The position numbers and the translations under genes are program-made. A DNA stretch of 48,325 nucleotides from an uncultured Clostridium sp. (GTDB lineage Bacteria; Cyanobacteriota; Vampirovibrionia; Gastranaerophilales; Gastranaerophilaceae): positions 1 to 48,325 of the forward strand of contig CAJMDF010000012.1 in the NCBI GenBank assembly GCA_905212085.1. Direction: 5' to 3'. Under the pieces are notes generated by a model, which saw nothing but the letters and a program-made list of their open reading frames with translations, had not been told where the DNA came from and did no database searches. Of this stretch, positions 33,348-40,062 are shown piece after piece. Position 1 is the first letter of the stretch. Each line of letters begins with the position of its first letter.

Positions 33348-34178
33348 TCAAATTTTTTCTTTACCTATAATTTTTATAAAACAATCCTTAAAAACCGGAT
33401 GATAAAAGAAATCCCGAATTACACACCATAACCTCTTAGATTTATATCTTTTACTATTAAAATTATTTAAATTATCCTTTAATGGTTTCAATACAGATTT
33501 AATATCTATTAGATTGTCGCTTCCCGAGATTTGAGAAACTGAATTATAAGTTAAATTATACAAATTTTCAGCTAGTCCATTGATACCATCATTACTATTA
33601 TCTCTTAAAAATTGTTTAAATGAAGATTTTATATCATAAAGCCCCAAAAATGTTTTATACATACAACAGATATCCTGTAACATAAAACGAGAAGTAAAGT
33701 ACAATTTTTCATCTTTTAATAAATCTTTTAACTTAAAATATTCAAAAATTTTTTTATTTTTTTTACTTACATTTTTTGTAATTTCTACATATAAATAATA
33801 CTTATATTTAGATTTATCAATATCATTTTGTTTATGCTTCTGCTCCATAGTTTCTGGATGAAAGTGACTTTCAAATAATTTATCAATATCATTTTTTTCT
33901 TTTATATCCAAATTCAAATATTCTTCGACAATTCTAGATATTACATACCCTCCTGCTTTAAAAATGTGACGATAAGGCATTTGTCTATCACAAATATATG
34001 TAAGATAATGTGTTAGGAGAATAGCTTCTGCTTGCTTCTCTGTTGGTTTATCGGAAATATTAAACAAATCAGAATCAGAAAAAAAGCTTGTTTCGAATTG
34101 CCATGCTTCTAAATTATCTTCACTCCATCGTAAGTCATCTAGCACTTTTATTAATTTTAATTTGGTTTCTAGTTTCAT
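33348..34178 (-). CDS. hypothetical protein (276 aa), second gene of WYL operon
   Basis: No family recognised. It is mostly alpha-helical and strongly charged, with landmarks RWSEDNLEAWQFETSFFSD, YICDRQMPYRHIFKAGGYV and RLWCVIRDFFYHPVFKDCF. It has no membrane segment or obvious enzyme motif. Its ATG overlaps the WYL gene stop codon (TAAATG), so it is translationally coupled to the regulator. Confidence 0.75.
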   Translation of the reverse strand: MKLETKLKLIKVLDDLRWSEDNLEAWQFETSFFSDSDLFNISDKPTEKQAEAILLTHYLTYICDRQMPYRHIFKAGGYVISRIVEEYLNLDIKEKNDIDKLFESHFHPETMEQKHKQNDIDKSKYKYYLYVEITKNVSKKNKKIFEYFKLKDLLKDEKLYFTSRFMLQDICCMYKTFLGLYDIKSSFKQFLRDNSNDGINGLAENLYNLTYNSVSQISGSDNLIDIKSVLKPLKDNLNNFNSKRYKSKRLWCVIRDFFYHPVFKDCFIKIIGKEKI

Positions 34179-35138
34179 TTACAACCTCTTAACTACTTCG
34201 TCAATATACTCTTTATATTTCTTTTTCAACACTTTCGGAGCAAGAATTTCGACTGCATAGCCCCATTTGAAAAGGTTCCACATAATGTGTTTATCGCCGC
34301 TCGCTTTAAAAGTTACAATCACGCTGCCGTCAGCCTGCTGCTTCATTTTTTGCGTCGGGTGGAAGTTATAGTTCAAAACATCTTCAGCAGCCTCGGGAAT
34401 GAATTTTAGTTTAACATCATAAATCTCTCCAAAATAAACGCCGAATGATTTTTTAGAAAATTCCTGTAAATCAAAACCTTTCGGATCAAACTTCTCAGCC
34501 AGAATTTCAACGTTTTTAAGTTTATGTAAAACATAGTTGTATTCGTCCTGCCCTTTGACTTCTTCTCGTGCAATCAGATGAACTTTTTCCCCGTAAATTA
34601 AGCCAAGAGGCTCTAAAATCCTGACTTTATCTTTGTATTCAGCCTGGATTTTTCTGTTTTCTTTAATCGCCTGACGTATTACAGATACAACATTCAAATC
34701 AACTTTATAATTCTGTGACTGACGAACCGCATAACCTTCTGACTGAAGCAGTAACTCTACCTGTGCTTCATCCATTTTTGTATGTTTGTATTTAAGAGCC
34801 TTAACTTTTGTCAAAATTTCATCAAGCTCGGTTTGTGACATTTTATCGCAAGCAGGTTTTAAATTTTCTAAAAACGCAATATCTTCATTTGAAAACGAGA
34901 CAAGTTCATTCAAAGAATAATTTGTAAATCCCCAGCGTTTGCAGCGTTCATCTGTTGCTATTTCATCAACCTGCGGTAATATGGATAAAACACTATCTCT
35001 CATTCTTTCCGCCGTACGTCTGGAAACTCCAAAACGTTCCTGAATATCCTTCAAGGAAACTCCATTTAATTTTGAAAGCATGAAAATTATTAGATCAATA
35101 ATATCCGAAACTCTTGAATATCTAGGTTTATCTTCCAT
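34179..35138 (-). CDS. WYL-domain transcriptional regulator
   Basis: 319 residues. An N-terminal DeoR-like helix-turn-helix (GVSLKDIQERFGVSRRTAER) is followed by a linker and a WYL domain (VVSVIRQAIKENRKIQAEYK, PLGLIYGEKVHLIARE, YNYVLHKLKNVEIL), then a WCX-like C-terminal part ending in MWNLFKWGYAVEILAPKVL. WYL regulators bind nucleic-acid ligands and often control defence operons (BrxR/CapW type). AAAGGAG precedes the ATG. A 29-nt promoter box lies at 35160-35188. First gene of a five-gene operon ending in the helicase-nuclease. Confidence 0.92.
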   Translation of the reverse strand: MEDKPRYSRVSDIIDLIIFMLSKLNGVSLKDIQERFGVSRRTAERMRDSVLSILPQVDEIATDERCKRWGFTNYSLNELVSFSNEDIAFLENLKPACDKMSQTELDEILTKVKALKYKHTKMDEAQVELLLQSEGYAVRQSQNYKVDLNVVSVIRQAIKENRKIQAEYKDKVRILEPLGLIYGEKVHLIAREEVKGQDEYNYVLHKLKNVEILAEKFDPKGFDLQEFSKKSFGVYFGEIYDVKLKFIPEAAEDVLNYNFHPTQKMKQQADGSVIVTFKASGDKHIMWNLFKWGYAVEILAPKVLKKKYKEYIDEVVKRL

Positions 35139-35159
35139 ACAGAAACTCCTTTTAGAAAC

Positions 35160-35188
35160 ATTCTAACATAAATATACGTCAAGTACGG
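35160..35188 (-). promoter_or_regulatory. element promoter box 4
   Basis: Minus strand: CCGTAC, TTGACG, 11 bases, TAGAAT. It lies 21 bp before the WYL regulator gene. Confidence 0.65.
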
Positions 35189-35194
35189 TCATAC

Positions 35195-36316
35195 TTATTC
35201 TTTAGCTTTAAAGTTATACAGAGGTTTTAAATGATCAATTATTTCAGCAGCAGGTTCAATCGCTTTTATAATTTCTGTACTGTTTTTATATGCCATCGGG
35301 GCTTCATCAAGTGTTGCCGTTGAAATACAGCTTGAAAAAATCCCTGACATTTGTTTTTTATATTCCTGCATGGTCAATTGGTCTTTTGCCTGCATTCTTG
35401 ATAAAGCCCTGCCTGCACCATGCGGAGCAGAATTATTCCAATCCGGATTTCCTTTACCAATGCAAATCAAAGAACCCTCTGCCATATTTAGCGGAATCAG
35501 TACTTTTTCCCCTTTATAACAAGAGATTGCACCTTTTCTAATAATTCTATCCTCTCCAATGTAATTATGAACAGTTTCAAATTCATCTTCTGCTTTCCAA
35601 CGCATTCCGACCATAATATCATGTGCCATAATTTTACGGTTTAATTTTGCATATTCCCGGCAATATTCAGCACAAGCCAAATAATCCTGTGCATCTTTAT
35701 CCGTTAAAAATGAAAGCTGTTTTAGTTCACCCTCCCCGTAACAATTTTTCGTGATTGCCAAATCTTGATAATGAATTGCCAGTTTTAAGCCAATATTTCT
35801 TGAGCCGCTATGAATTATCAAATATGTTCCGGTTGAACCTTTTTCTAAAGAAATAAAATGATTTCCGCCGCCTAACGAACCGATTTTATTAACATGGTTT
35901 ACAAAATTATCTTTCAGAATGTCTTTACAAATCTTTTTTGTTTTTTCAATAAATTCTTCCGGTACAAGTTCACTAAATCTTCTTCTGCCATCTCTGCCAA
36001 AAGGAATATTTCTGCGAATAACTTTATCCAGTTTTTCATAATCGTTTGTAATATCGTTATCGCTCAATTTTATAACATGCATACCGCAAAATTGATCTAC
36101 TCCTATAATATTTGGAATAATTTCGCCATTTTTCGGCATCTCAGCAGTAAAACCAATAGTGCAGCCTTTGCCTTTATGACAATCCGGCATAATCCTAATT
36201 TGACAATCCTTAAATATAGGATGATTACAAACAGCAAGCGTTTGTTCTGTTACATCTGTATCTTCACTTTCTGTAAAAATTTTTGCTGATATATATTTTC
36301 CTTTGATTTCGTACAT
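35195..36316 (-). CDS. RtcB-family RNA ligase
   Basis: 373 residues of the RtcB 3'-phosphate RNA ligase family, which joins RNA ends using GTP and manganese. Motifs are MPDCHKGKGCTIGF, GVDQFCGM (metal cysteine), GSLGGGNHF, LIIHSGSRNIG and NSAPHGAGRALSR (guanylated histidine). The middle region is shorter than in the standard tRNA-splicing enzyme, suggesting an accessory subfamily. GAGGA precedes the ATG. It is the second gene of a pair with an HTH protein three bases upstream. RNA repair after a tRNA-cleaving toxin or phage nuclease is a plausible but inferred role. Confidence 0.92.
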   Translation of the reverse strand: MYEIKGKYISAKIFTESEDTDVTEQTLAVCNHPIFKDCQIRIMPDCHKGKGCTIGFTAEMPKNGEIIPNIIGVDQFCGMHVIKLSDNDITNDYEKLDKVIRRNIPFGRDGRRRFSELVPEEFIEKTKKICKDILKDNFVNHVNKIGSLGGGNHFISLEKGSTGTYLIIHSGSRNIGLKLAIHYQDLAITKNCYGEGELKQLSFLTDKDAQDYLACAEYCREYAKLNRKIMAHDIMVGMRWKAEDEFETVHNYIGEDRIIRKGAISCYKGEKVLIPLNMAEGSLICIGKGNPDWNNSAPHGAGRALSRMQAKDQLTMQEYKKQMSGIFSSCISTATLDEAPMAYKNSTEIIKAIEPAAEIIDHLKPLYNFKAKE

Positions 36317-36318
36317 AA

Positions 36319-36663
36319 TTATTTCCTCAATTTCATTTTTCTAACTATTTGTGCAACAGTTCTTTCGTCTGTGTGTAATCTTTCGGCAACAGCTTTAATC
36401 TTAAAATTACATTCTCCCCAGATTTTTCTAAATTCTTCATTTGTAACAGCTGTGCCTTCACAACGGCAATTTGAAGGGATTTTGTCTTTGATTGAATATC
36501 CCATTGATTCAATGAACGTTTTGAATTTCCCTAAATCATTCCATTCACCTGATTTTCCTGTCCATTCTTTTGTTTCTGATTTGTAGAAATCAGAAATGTA
36601 CTTCATAATCATCTGCATATTACCGCTGAAGACTACGTTGTTTGCTCTGATTAAATATTTCAT
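36319..36663 (-). CDS. HTH-containing hypothetical protein upstream of rtcB
   Basis: 114 residues. The C-terminal 35 residues look like a helix-turn-helix (FKIKAVAERLHTDERTVAQI, then VRKMKLRK). The N-terminal part (KYLIRANNVVFSGN and YKSETKEWTGKSGEWNDLGK) is unrecognised; CRCEG and CNF cysteines lie between. AAAGGA precedes the ATG, and a promoter box with a perfect dyad lies upstream. It probably regulates or assists the RtcB ligase encoded directly downstream. Confidence 0.7.
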   Translation of the reverse strand: MKYLIRANNVVFSGNMQMIMKYISDFYKSETKEWTGKSGEWNDLGKFKTFIESMGYSIKDKIPSNCRCEGTAVTNEEFRKIWGECNFKIKAVAERLHTDERTVAQIVRKMKLRK

Positions 36664-36685
36664 ATTAAAATTTCCTTTCAGAAAT

Positions 36686-36714
36686 AGTATAAAATATAAG
36701 TACGTCTTATTCGG
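36686..36714 (-). promoter_or_regulatory. element promoter box 5, with perfect dyad
   Basis: Minus strand: CCGAAT, AAGACG, 11 bases, TATACT. Here the box overlaps a perfect inverted repeat, AGTACGTC, seven bases, GACGTACT, which looks like an operator. Confidence 0.7.
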
Positions 36715-36749
36715 ACGTACTCAATTAACACTCTTTTTAAAAGCTTTTT

Positions 36750-36774
36750 CAAGTCATTGAAAAGAATTGTGTCC
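36750..36774 (-). repeat. dispersed intergenic repeat, degenerate copy G
   Basis: Minus strand: GGACACAATTCTTTTC, AATGACTTGA. Partial match to the common blocks, located between the XRE gene stop and promoter box 5. Confidence 0.35.
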
Positions 36775-37088
36775 TACTCTACCAAAGCTTTTGCTATTTT
36801 ATAAAAATCTTTCATTCGTTCGGGATTATTATTCAATATTTGTTCAATCTCTGCTTGTAAATTTTCATTATCATTCTGATGTTCAAAATTAAAGACGTCG
36901 GAAAAGTTAACACCCAAAACTTGTAAAATCTTTTCTAAGGTCGACATTAACGGATAATTCCTACCTGTGACTATATTACTTAAGGCGGTCGGCTCAATAC
37001 CAACAAGTTCTGCTAGTTTTTCCTGACTAATATTTTTTTGCTTAATTAGTTCTTTAATCCTTCGGCCCAGAAGCTTTTTCTTATCCAT
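36774..37088 (-). CDS. XRE-family HTH regulator
   Basis: 104 residues. A Cro/C1-type helix-turn-helix occupies residues 8-62 (RIKELIKQKNISQEKLAELV, then GIEPTALSNIVTGRNYPLMS). A short helical C-terminal region (ERMKDFYKIAKAL) could mediate dimers. AAGGTGGG precedes the ATG. Two inverted repeats lie in the upstream divergent region and are likely operators. It may be the element's repressor and the protein that binds the boxes, but this is not shown. It ends with TAG. Confidence 0.88.
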   Translation of the reverse strand: MDKKKLLGRRIKELIKQKNISQEKLAELVGIEPTALSNIVTGRNYPLMSTLEKILQVLGVNFSDVFNFEHQNDNENLQAEIEQILNNNPERMKDFYKIAKALVE

Positions 37089-37255
37089 ATTCCCACCTTA
37101 TTTGTAACTTGAATTAAATTAATGGTACAAATAAAGCTTCTAAAACTACATAATTTTATACTGATTTCAAATGATGTAAATCAGTATAAAATAAATTATA
37201 ATTTAGTTATTCTGAATTTTTTATAAAATTTTCAGTATAAATAAAAAACCAGTAA

Positions 37256-37308
37256 TGATACTTTTTGTATCATTGGACTTGAAAACGTATGCTACAAGAG
37301 CGATGAAT
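37256..37308 (+). repeat. dispersed intergenic repeat, copy A
   Basis: TGATACTTTTTGTATCATTG, GACTTGAAAACGTATGC, TACAAGAGCGATGAAT. Closely matches copies B and C. Confidence 0.75.
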
Positions 37309-37335
37309 AGAATACAACAAAGTTTTAAACTGCGT

Positions 37336-37364
37336 CTGAATTGGACAGAGTGCGGAGTTAAGAT
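37336..37364 (+). promoter_or_regulatory. element promoter box 6
   Basis: CTGAAT, TGGACA, 11 bases, TAAGAT. It lies 23 bp before the first DUF1643 gene and overlaps an imperfect dyad ACTGCGTC / GACAGAGT. Confidence 0.65.
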
Positions 37365-37387
37365 AAAATTTGAAAGGGAATTAGAAT

Positions 37388-38089
37388 ATGGAAGATCATA
37401 AAATGTTAACGGAAATTATTGAATTAAACAAAAAACATTTTAGAGATTTAATAACAAAAGATTATGCTATCCAAGGTGATGAAAATAATTGGATGCTTTT
37501 TTCTGGTACTAATGAACAATATACGAAAAATGAATATTTAAAATTTAAAAAATATGAGAAGAAATTTGAAAAAATACCATTTAAACATAGGTATTATTCA
37601 TATTATAAGAACAAGAATAATAAATTAACACATAAAGGCATTGTTTATATTATGTTTAATCCAAGCCATGCAACACCTGAAGATTTTGATGATTCCATTA
37701 CTAACTGTATAAATTTAGCAAAAAATTATGATTATATTGAAATTTTAAACCTTTTTTCCCTAAGAAAACCAAGCGGATATAAAAAGATTGAATTGTATGC
37801 TAGTAATGATATCAATGAAAAATTTATTTTAGATTATTTAGAAAATATAGTCGATAATAAAAATATTGATGTTGTCCTTGCTTGGGGACATGGAAAAGAA
37901 AAAGACTACAAAGAAATAATCGATGAAATAAATAATATATTAAAAAATAAAAATAATGTTTTCATAATTGGCGTTGATGCACAAAAAGCAAATACTTACA
38001 TTCATCATGCAAATTCCCAGATTTGGAATGGTCTTGGAAAAATAGAAGAAGTTACAAAACTTGTACCATACAACTTAATAGGAGTTTGA
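37388..38089 (+). CDS. DUF1643 domain protein, copy 1
   Basis: 233 residues. The DUF1643 core is GIVYIMFNPSHATPEDFDDS, then CINLAKNYDYIEILNLFSLR, and VVLAWGHGKEK. The N-terminal 60 residues precede the core without a known domain. DUF1643 function is unknown; it is widespread on mobile elements. AAAGGG precedes the ATG. A second DUF1643 gene follows and both have duplicated upstream regions, so the pair probably arose by duplication together with their promoters. Confidence 0.85.
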   Translation: MEDHKMLTEIIELNKKHFRDLITKDYAIQGDENNWMLFSGTNEQYTKNEYLKFKKYEKKFEKIPFKHRYYSYYKNKNNKLTHKGIVYIMFNPSHATPEDFDDSITNCINLAKNYDYIEILNLFSLRKPSGYKKIELYASNDINEKFILDYLENIVDNKNIDVVLAWGHGKEKDYKEIIDEINNILKNKNNVFIIGVDAQKANTYIHHANSQIWNGLGKIEEVTKLVPYNLIGV

Positions 38090-38139
38090 TACTTTTTGTG
38101 TCATAAGCCTTGAAACATCTTGCAACAAGAGCGATTAAT
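38087..38139 (+). repeat. dispersed intergenic repeat, copy B
   Basis: TGATACTTTTTGTGTCATAA, GCCTTGAAACATCTTGC, AACAAGAGCGATTAAT. It begins at the stop codon of the first DUF1643 gene. Confidence 0.75.
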
Positions 38140-38166
38140 TGAATAACTGCAAATTTTAAACTGTGT

Positions 38167-38195
38167 CCGAATTGGACAGAGTACGGAGTTAAGAT
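38167..38195 (+). promoter_or_regulatory. element promoter box 7
   Basis: CCGAAT, TGGACA, 11 bases, TAAGAT. It overlaps a near-perfect dyad ACTGTGTC, seven bases, GACAGAGT. It lies before the second DUF1643 gene. Confidence 0.65.
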
Positions 38196-38220
38196 AAAAA
38201 TAAGAAAAGAAAGGAACGTA

Positions 38221-38895
38221 ATGTATTCCTGGAAAATAAAAATTGATAAGAATAAATTGTTAGATGTCAAAGTAAATGCTTCTTTTAGTAACACCTTTAA
38301 TAAAAAAGAATTGAAACAAATTCAAAAATTTTATGATAATAAGGGTAAAAAAATTCATTTTGAAGAAAAAGTTAAAGTCGATGGCATTTGCTATAAAAAT
38401 CGAACAAAATTAATTGCAAGTTGGCACTCTGAATCTAAAAATTCTGAAAAAGCTTTGGGTTTAATCATGTTTAACCCAAGTTTTGCAAATCAAAAAAACA
38501 GCGATGACACCGCTAGAAATGCTATCAAATTTGCAAATAAAGAAGGATATAATAAAATTATTGTTTTAAACTTATTTCCCATAAGAATTTCCGGAGCAGA
38601 TTTTGTTTGCAAATATTATACAAAAGAATATTTGAAGAACTATAAGTGTGAAATAAATTTTGATGATTTACCAGAAAAAGTTGTATTGTGTTGGGGAAAA
38701 TTACCCCAAAATATACCATATATAGATTCAATAATAGAAAAACTATGTTCAGAATTAAATAAAAATAAAACCTTGTATCAAATAACGGATGAGAATTTTC
38801 AGAGACATCTATCCTCTCCGTCTGTTAATTCCATAGGAGGAATTGAACAGCTTAAGTTAACAAAGATACAATCAATCTATAAATTTAATAAATAA
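38221..38895 (+). CDS. DUF1643 domain protein, copy 2
   Basis: 224 residues with ALGLIMFNPSFANQKNSDDT, AIKFANKEGYNKIIVLNLFP and KVVLCWGKLPQN, the same domain as the preceding gene but only distantly similar outside these blocks. The N-terminus (VDGICYKNRTKLIASWHSES) is more typical of standalone DUF1643 proteins. AAAGGA precedes the ATG. It has its own promoter box rather than relying on the upstream gene. Confidence 0.85.
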   Translation: MYSWKIKIDKNKLLDVKVNASFSNTFNKKELKQIQKFYDNKGKKIHFEEKVKVDGICYKNRTKLIASWHSESKNSEKALGLIMFNPSFANQKNSDDTARNAIKFANKEGYNKIIVLNLFPIRISGADFVCKYYTKEYLKNYKCEINFDDLPEKVVLCWGKLPQNIPYIDSIIEKLCSELNKNKTLYQITDENFQRHLSSPSVNSIGGIEQLKLTKIQSIYKFNK

Positions 38896-38910
38896 TATTT
38901 TTAGATAAAC

Positions 38911-38940
38911 TTGCATAATTCGGAGAAAATGTGGTATAAT
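38911..38940 (+). promoter_or_regulatory. promoter of the Fic gene
   Basis: TTGCAT, 18 bases, TATAAT, ending 24 bp before the ATG. The 11-mer ATTCGGAGAAA occurs twice, at 38918-38928 between the hexamers and at 38952-38962 over the ribosome binding site, which could make a repressor site. Confidence 0.6.
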
Positions 38941-38964
38941 ATCCGTATAATATTCGGAGAAAGC

Positions 38965-40062
38965 ATGAAATATATATATCAAAATACAGACTGGCACAGC
39001 TTTAGATGGTACGGAGAAAAAATTCAGAATTTATTGTTAGAAATCAAAAAATCACAAGGGTATTTACTTGGGAAAATGGATTCTCTAGGTTTTGATGTCA
39101 AGAACAACGCTCTATTACAGGTTTTGACAGAAAATATTATTAAATCATCTGAAATTGAAGGACAAATTTTAGATAAACATTTGGTTCGCTCATCTATTGC
39201 AAGACGACTCGGTATAGACATTGGCGGCGAAACACCTGTTTCAAGAGATATTGAGGGCGTTGTCGAAATGATGCTTGATGCAACTCAAAATTATTCATCC
39301 AATATGACAAAAGAAAGACTTATAGGCTGGCACGCTGCACTTTTCCCGACAGGTTTCAGCGGAATGTACAAAATCAATGTAGGAAATTACAGGAATGATG
39401 AACTTGGACCAATGCAGGTTATTTCAGGTTATGCGGGAAAAGAAAAAATCCATTACGAAGCTCCATCTGCTTTAATTTTAGAAAAAGAAATGAATGAATT
39501 CTTAAATTATATAAATACAGACAATGAATATGATTCTTTGATAAAAGCCGGCATTGTGCATCTCTGGTTTGTAATTTTGCACCCGTTTGATGACGGTAAT
39601 GGGAGAATTGCAAGAGCCTTAACGGATATGATTCTTGCAAGAAGTGATGACAGCAAATTCCGTTTTTATTCGATGTCTTCGCAAATCCAGAAAAACAGAA
39701 AAAGCTATTATGAAGTTTTGGAAAAAACTCAAAAAGGTTCAATGGATATAACAAATTGGCTTTTATGGTTTTTGGAAAATCTTCTTATTGCTATTCAATC
39801 AAGCGGAGAAATTACCGATAAAGTTTTGCAAAAAGCAGAATTCTGGCAGAAAAATTCAAATTTAGTTTTTAACGAAAGACAAATTAAAGTTCTAAATCGG
39901 TTTATGGATAATTTTGAAGGCAATCTTACAACAACAAAGTGGGCGAAAATGTGTAATTGTTCTCAAGATACTGCTTCGCTAGACATTAATGATCTTATTG
40001 CTAAAAAAATAATGAAAAAAGTGGGTAAAGGTAGAGCTACACATTATCTTTTGCGTAAATAA
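38965..40062 (+). CDS. Fic-domain protein (probable AMPylase) with N-terminal DUF4172-like region
   Basis: 365 residues. Fic proteins usually transfer AMP from ATP to target proteins. The active-site motif is complete: HPFDDGNGRIAR near residue 206. An N-terminal inhibitory-helix motif (S/T-x3-E-G) is visible as SSEIEG near residue 61, indicating a self-inhibited enzyme. The N-terminal region (DWHSFRWYGEKIQNLLLEIK) resembles DUF4172, and the C-terminus has a winged-helix-like segment (WAKMCNCSQDTASLDINDLI). I start at 38965 because GGAG lies six bases before it; the longer frame from 38911 would include the promoter. Its stop overlaps the gap before the opposing AAA gene. Confidence 0.92.
   Translation: MKYIYQNTDWHSFRWYGEKIQNLLLEIKKSQGYLLGKMDSLGFDVKNNALLQVLTENIIKSSEIEGQILDKHLVRSSIARRLGIDIGGETPVSRDIEGVVEMMLDATQNYSSNMTKERLIGWHAALFPTGFSGMYKINVGNYRNDELGPMQVISGYAGKEKIHYEAPSALILEKEMNEFLNYINTDNEYDSLIKAGIVHLWFVILHPFDDGNGRIARALTDMILARSDDSKFRFYSMSSQIQKNRKSYYEVLEKTQKGSMDITNWLLWFLENLLIAIQSSGEITDKVLQKAEFWQKNSNLVFNERQIKVLNRFMDNFEGNLTTTKWAKMCNCSQDTASLDINDLIAKKIMKKVGKGRATHYLLRK

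Larger units (their letters stand above)
37089..37387. promoter_or_regulatory. divergent regulatory region XRE / DUF1643
   Basis: 299 bp without a gene. It holds an inverted repeat TTATTTGTA/TACAAATAA (37098-37106 and 37126-37134) and a perfect one with 15-bp arms ATTTTATACTGATTT/AAATCAGTATAAAAT (37153-37167 and 37178-37192, ten-base spacer). A small hairpin AATGATAC/GTATCATT follows near 37254-37275, then repeat copy A and promoter box 6. Confidence 0.65.

Noticed and set aside
36683..36776. Readthrough of the TAG ending the XRE gene, giving about 30 more codons
   Set aside because: The added sequence runs over promoter box 5 and resembles random AT-rich translation; the HTH protein has normal length without it.
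37089..37387. CRISPR array or repeat-spacer unit
   Set aside because: The repeats are two different inverted pairs plus single dispersed elements; there is no regular repeat-spacer series and no cas gene in the window.
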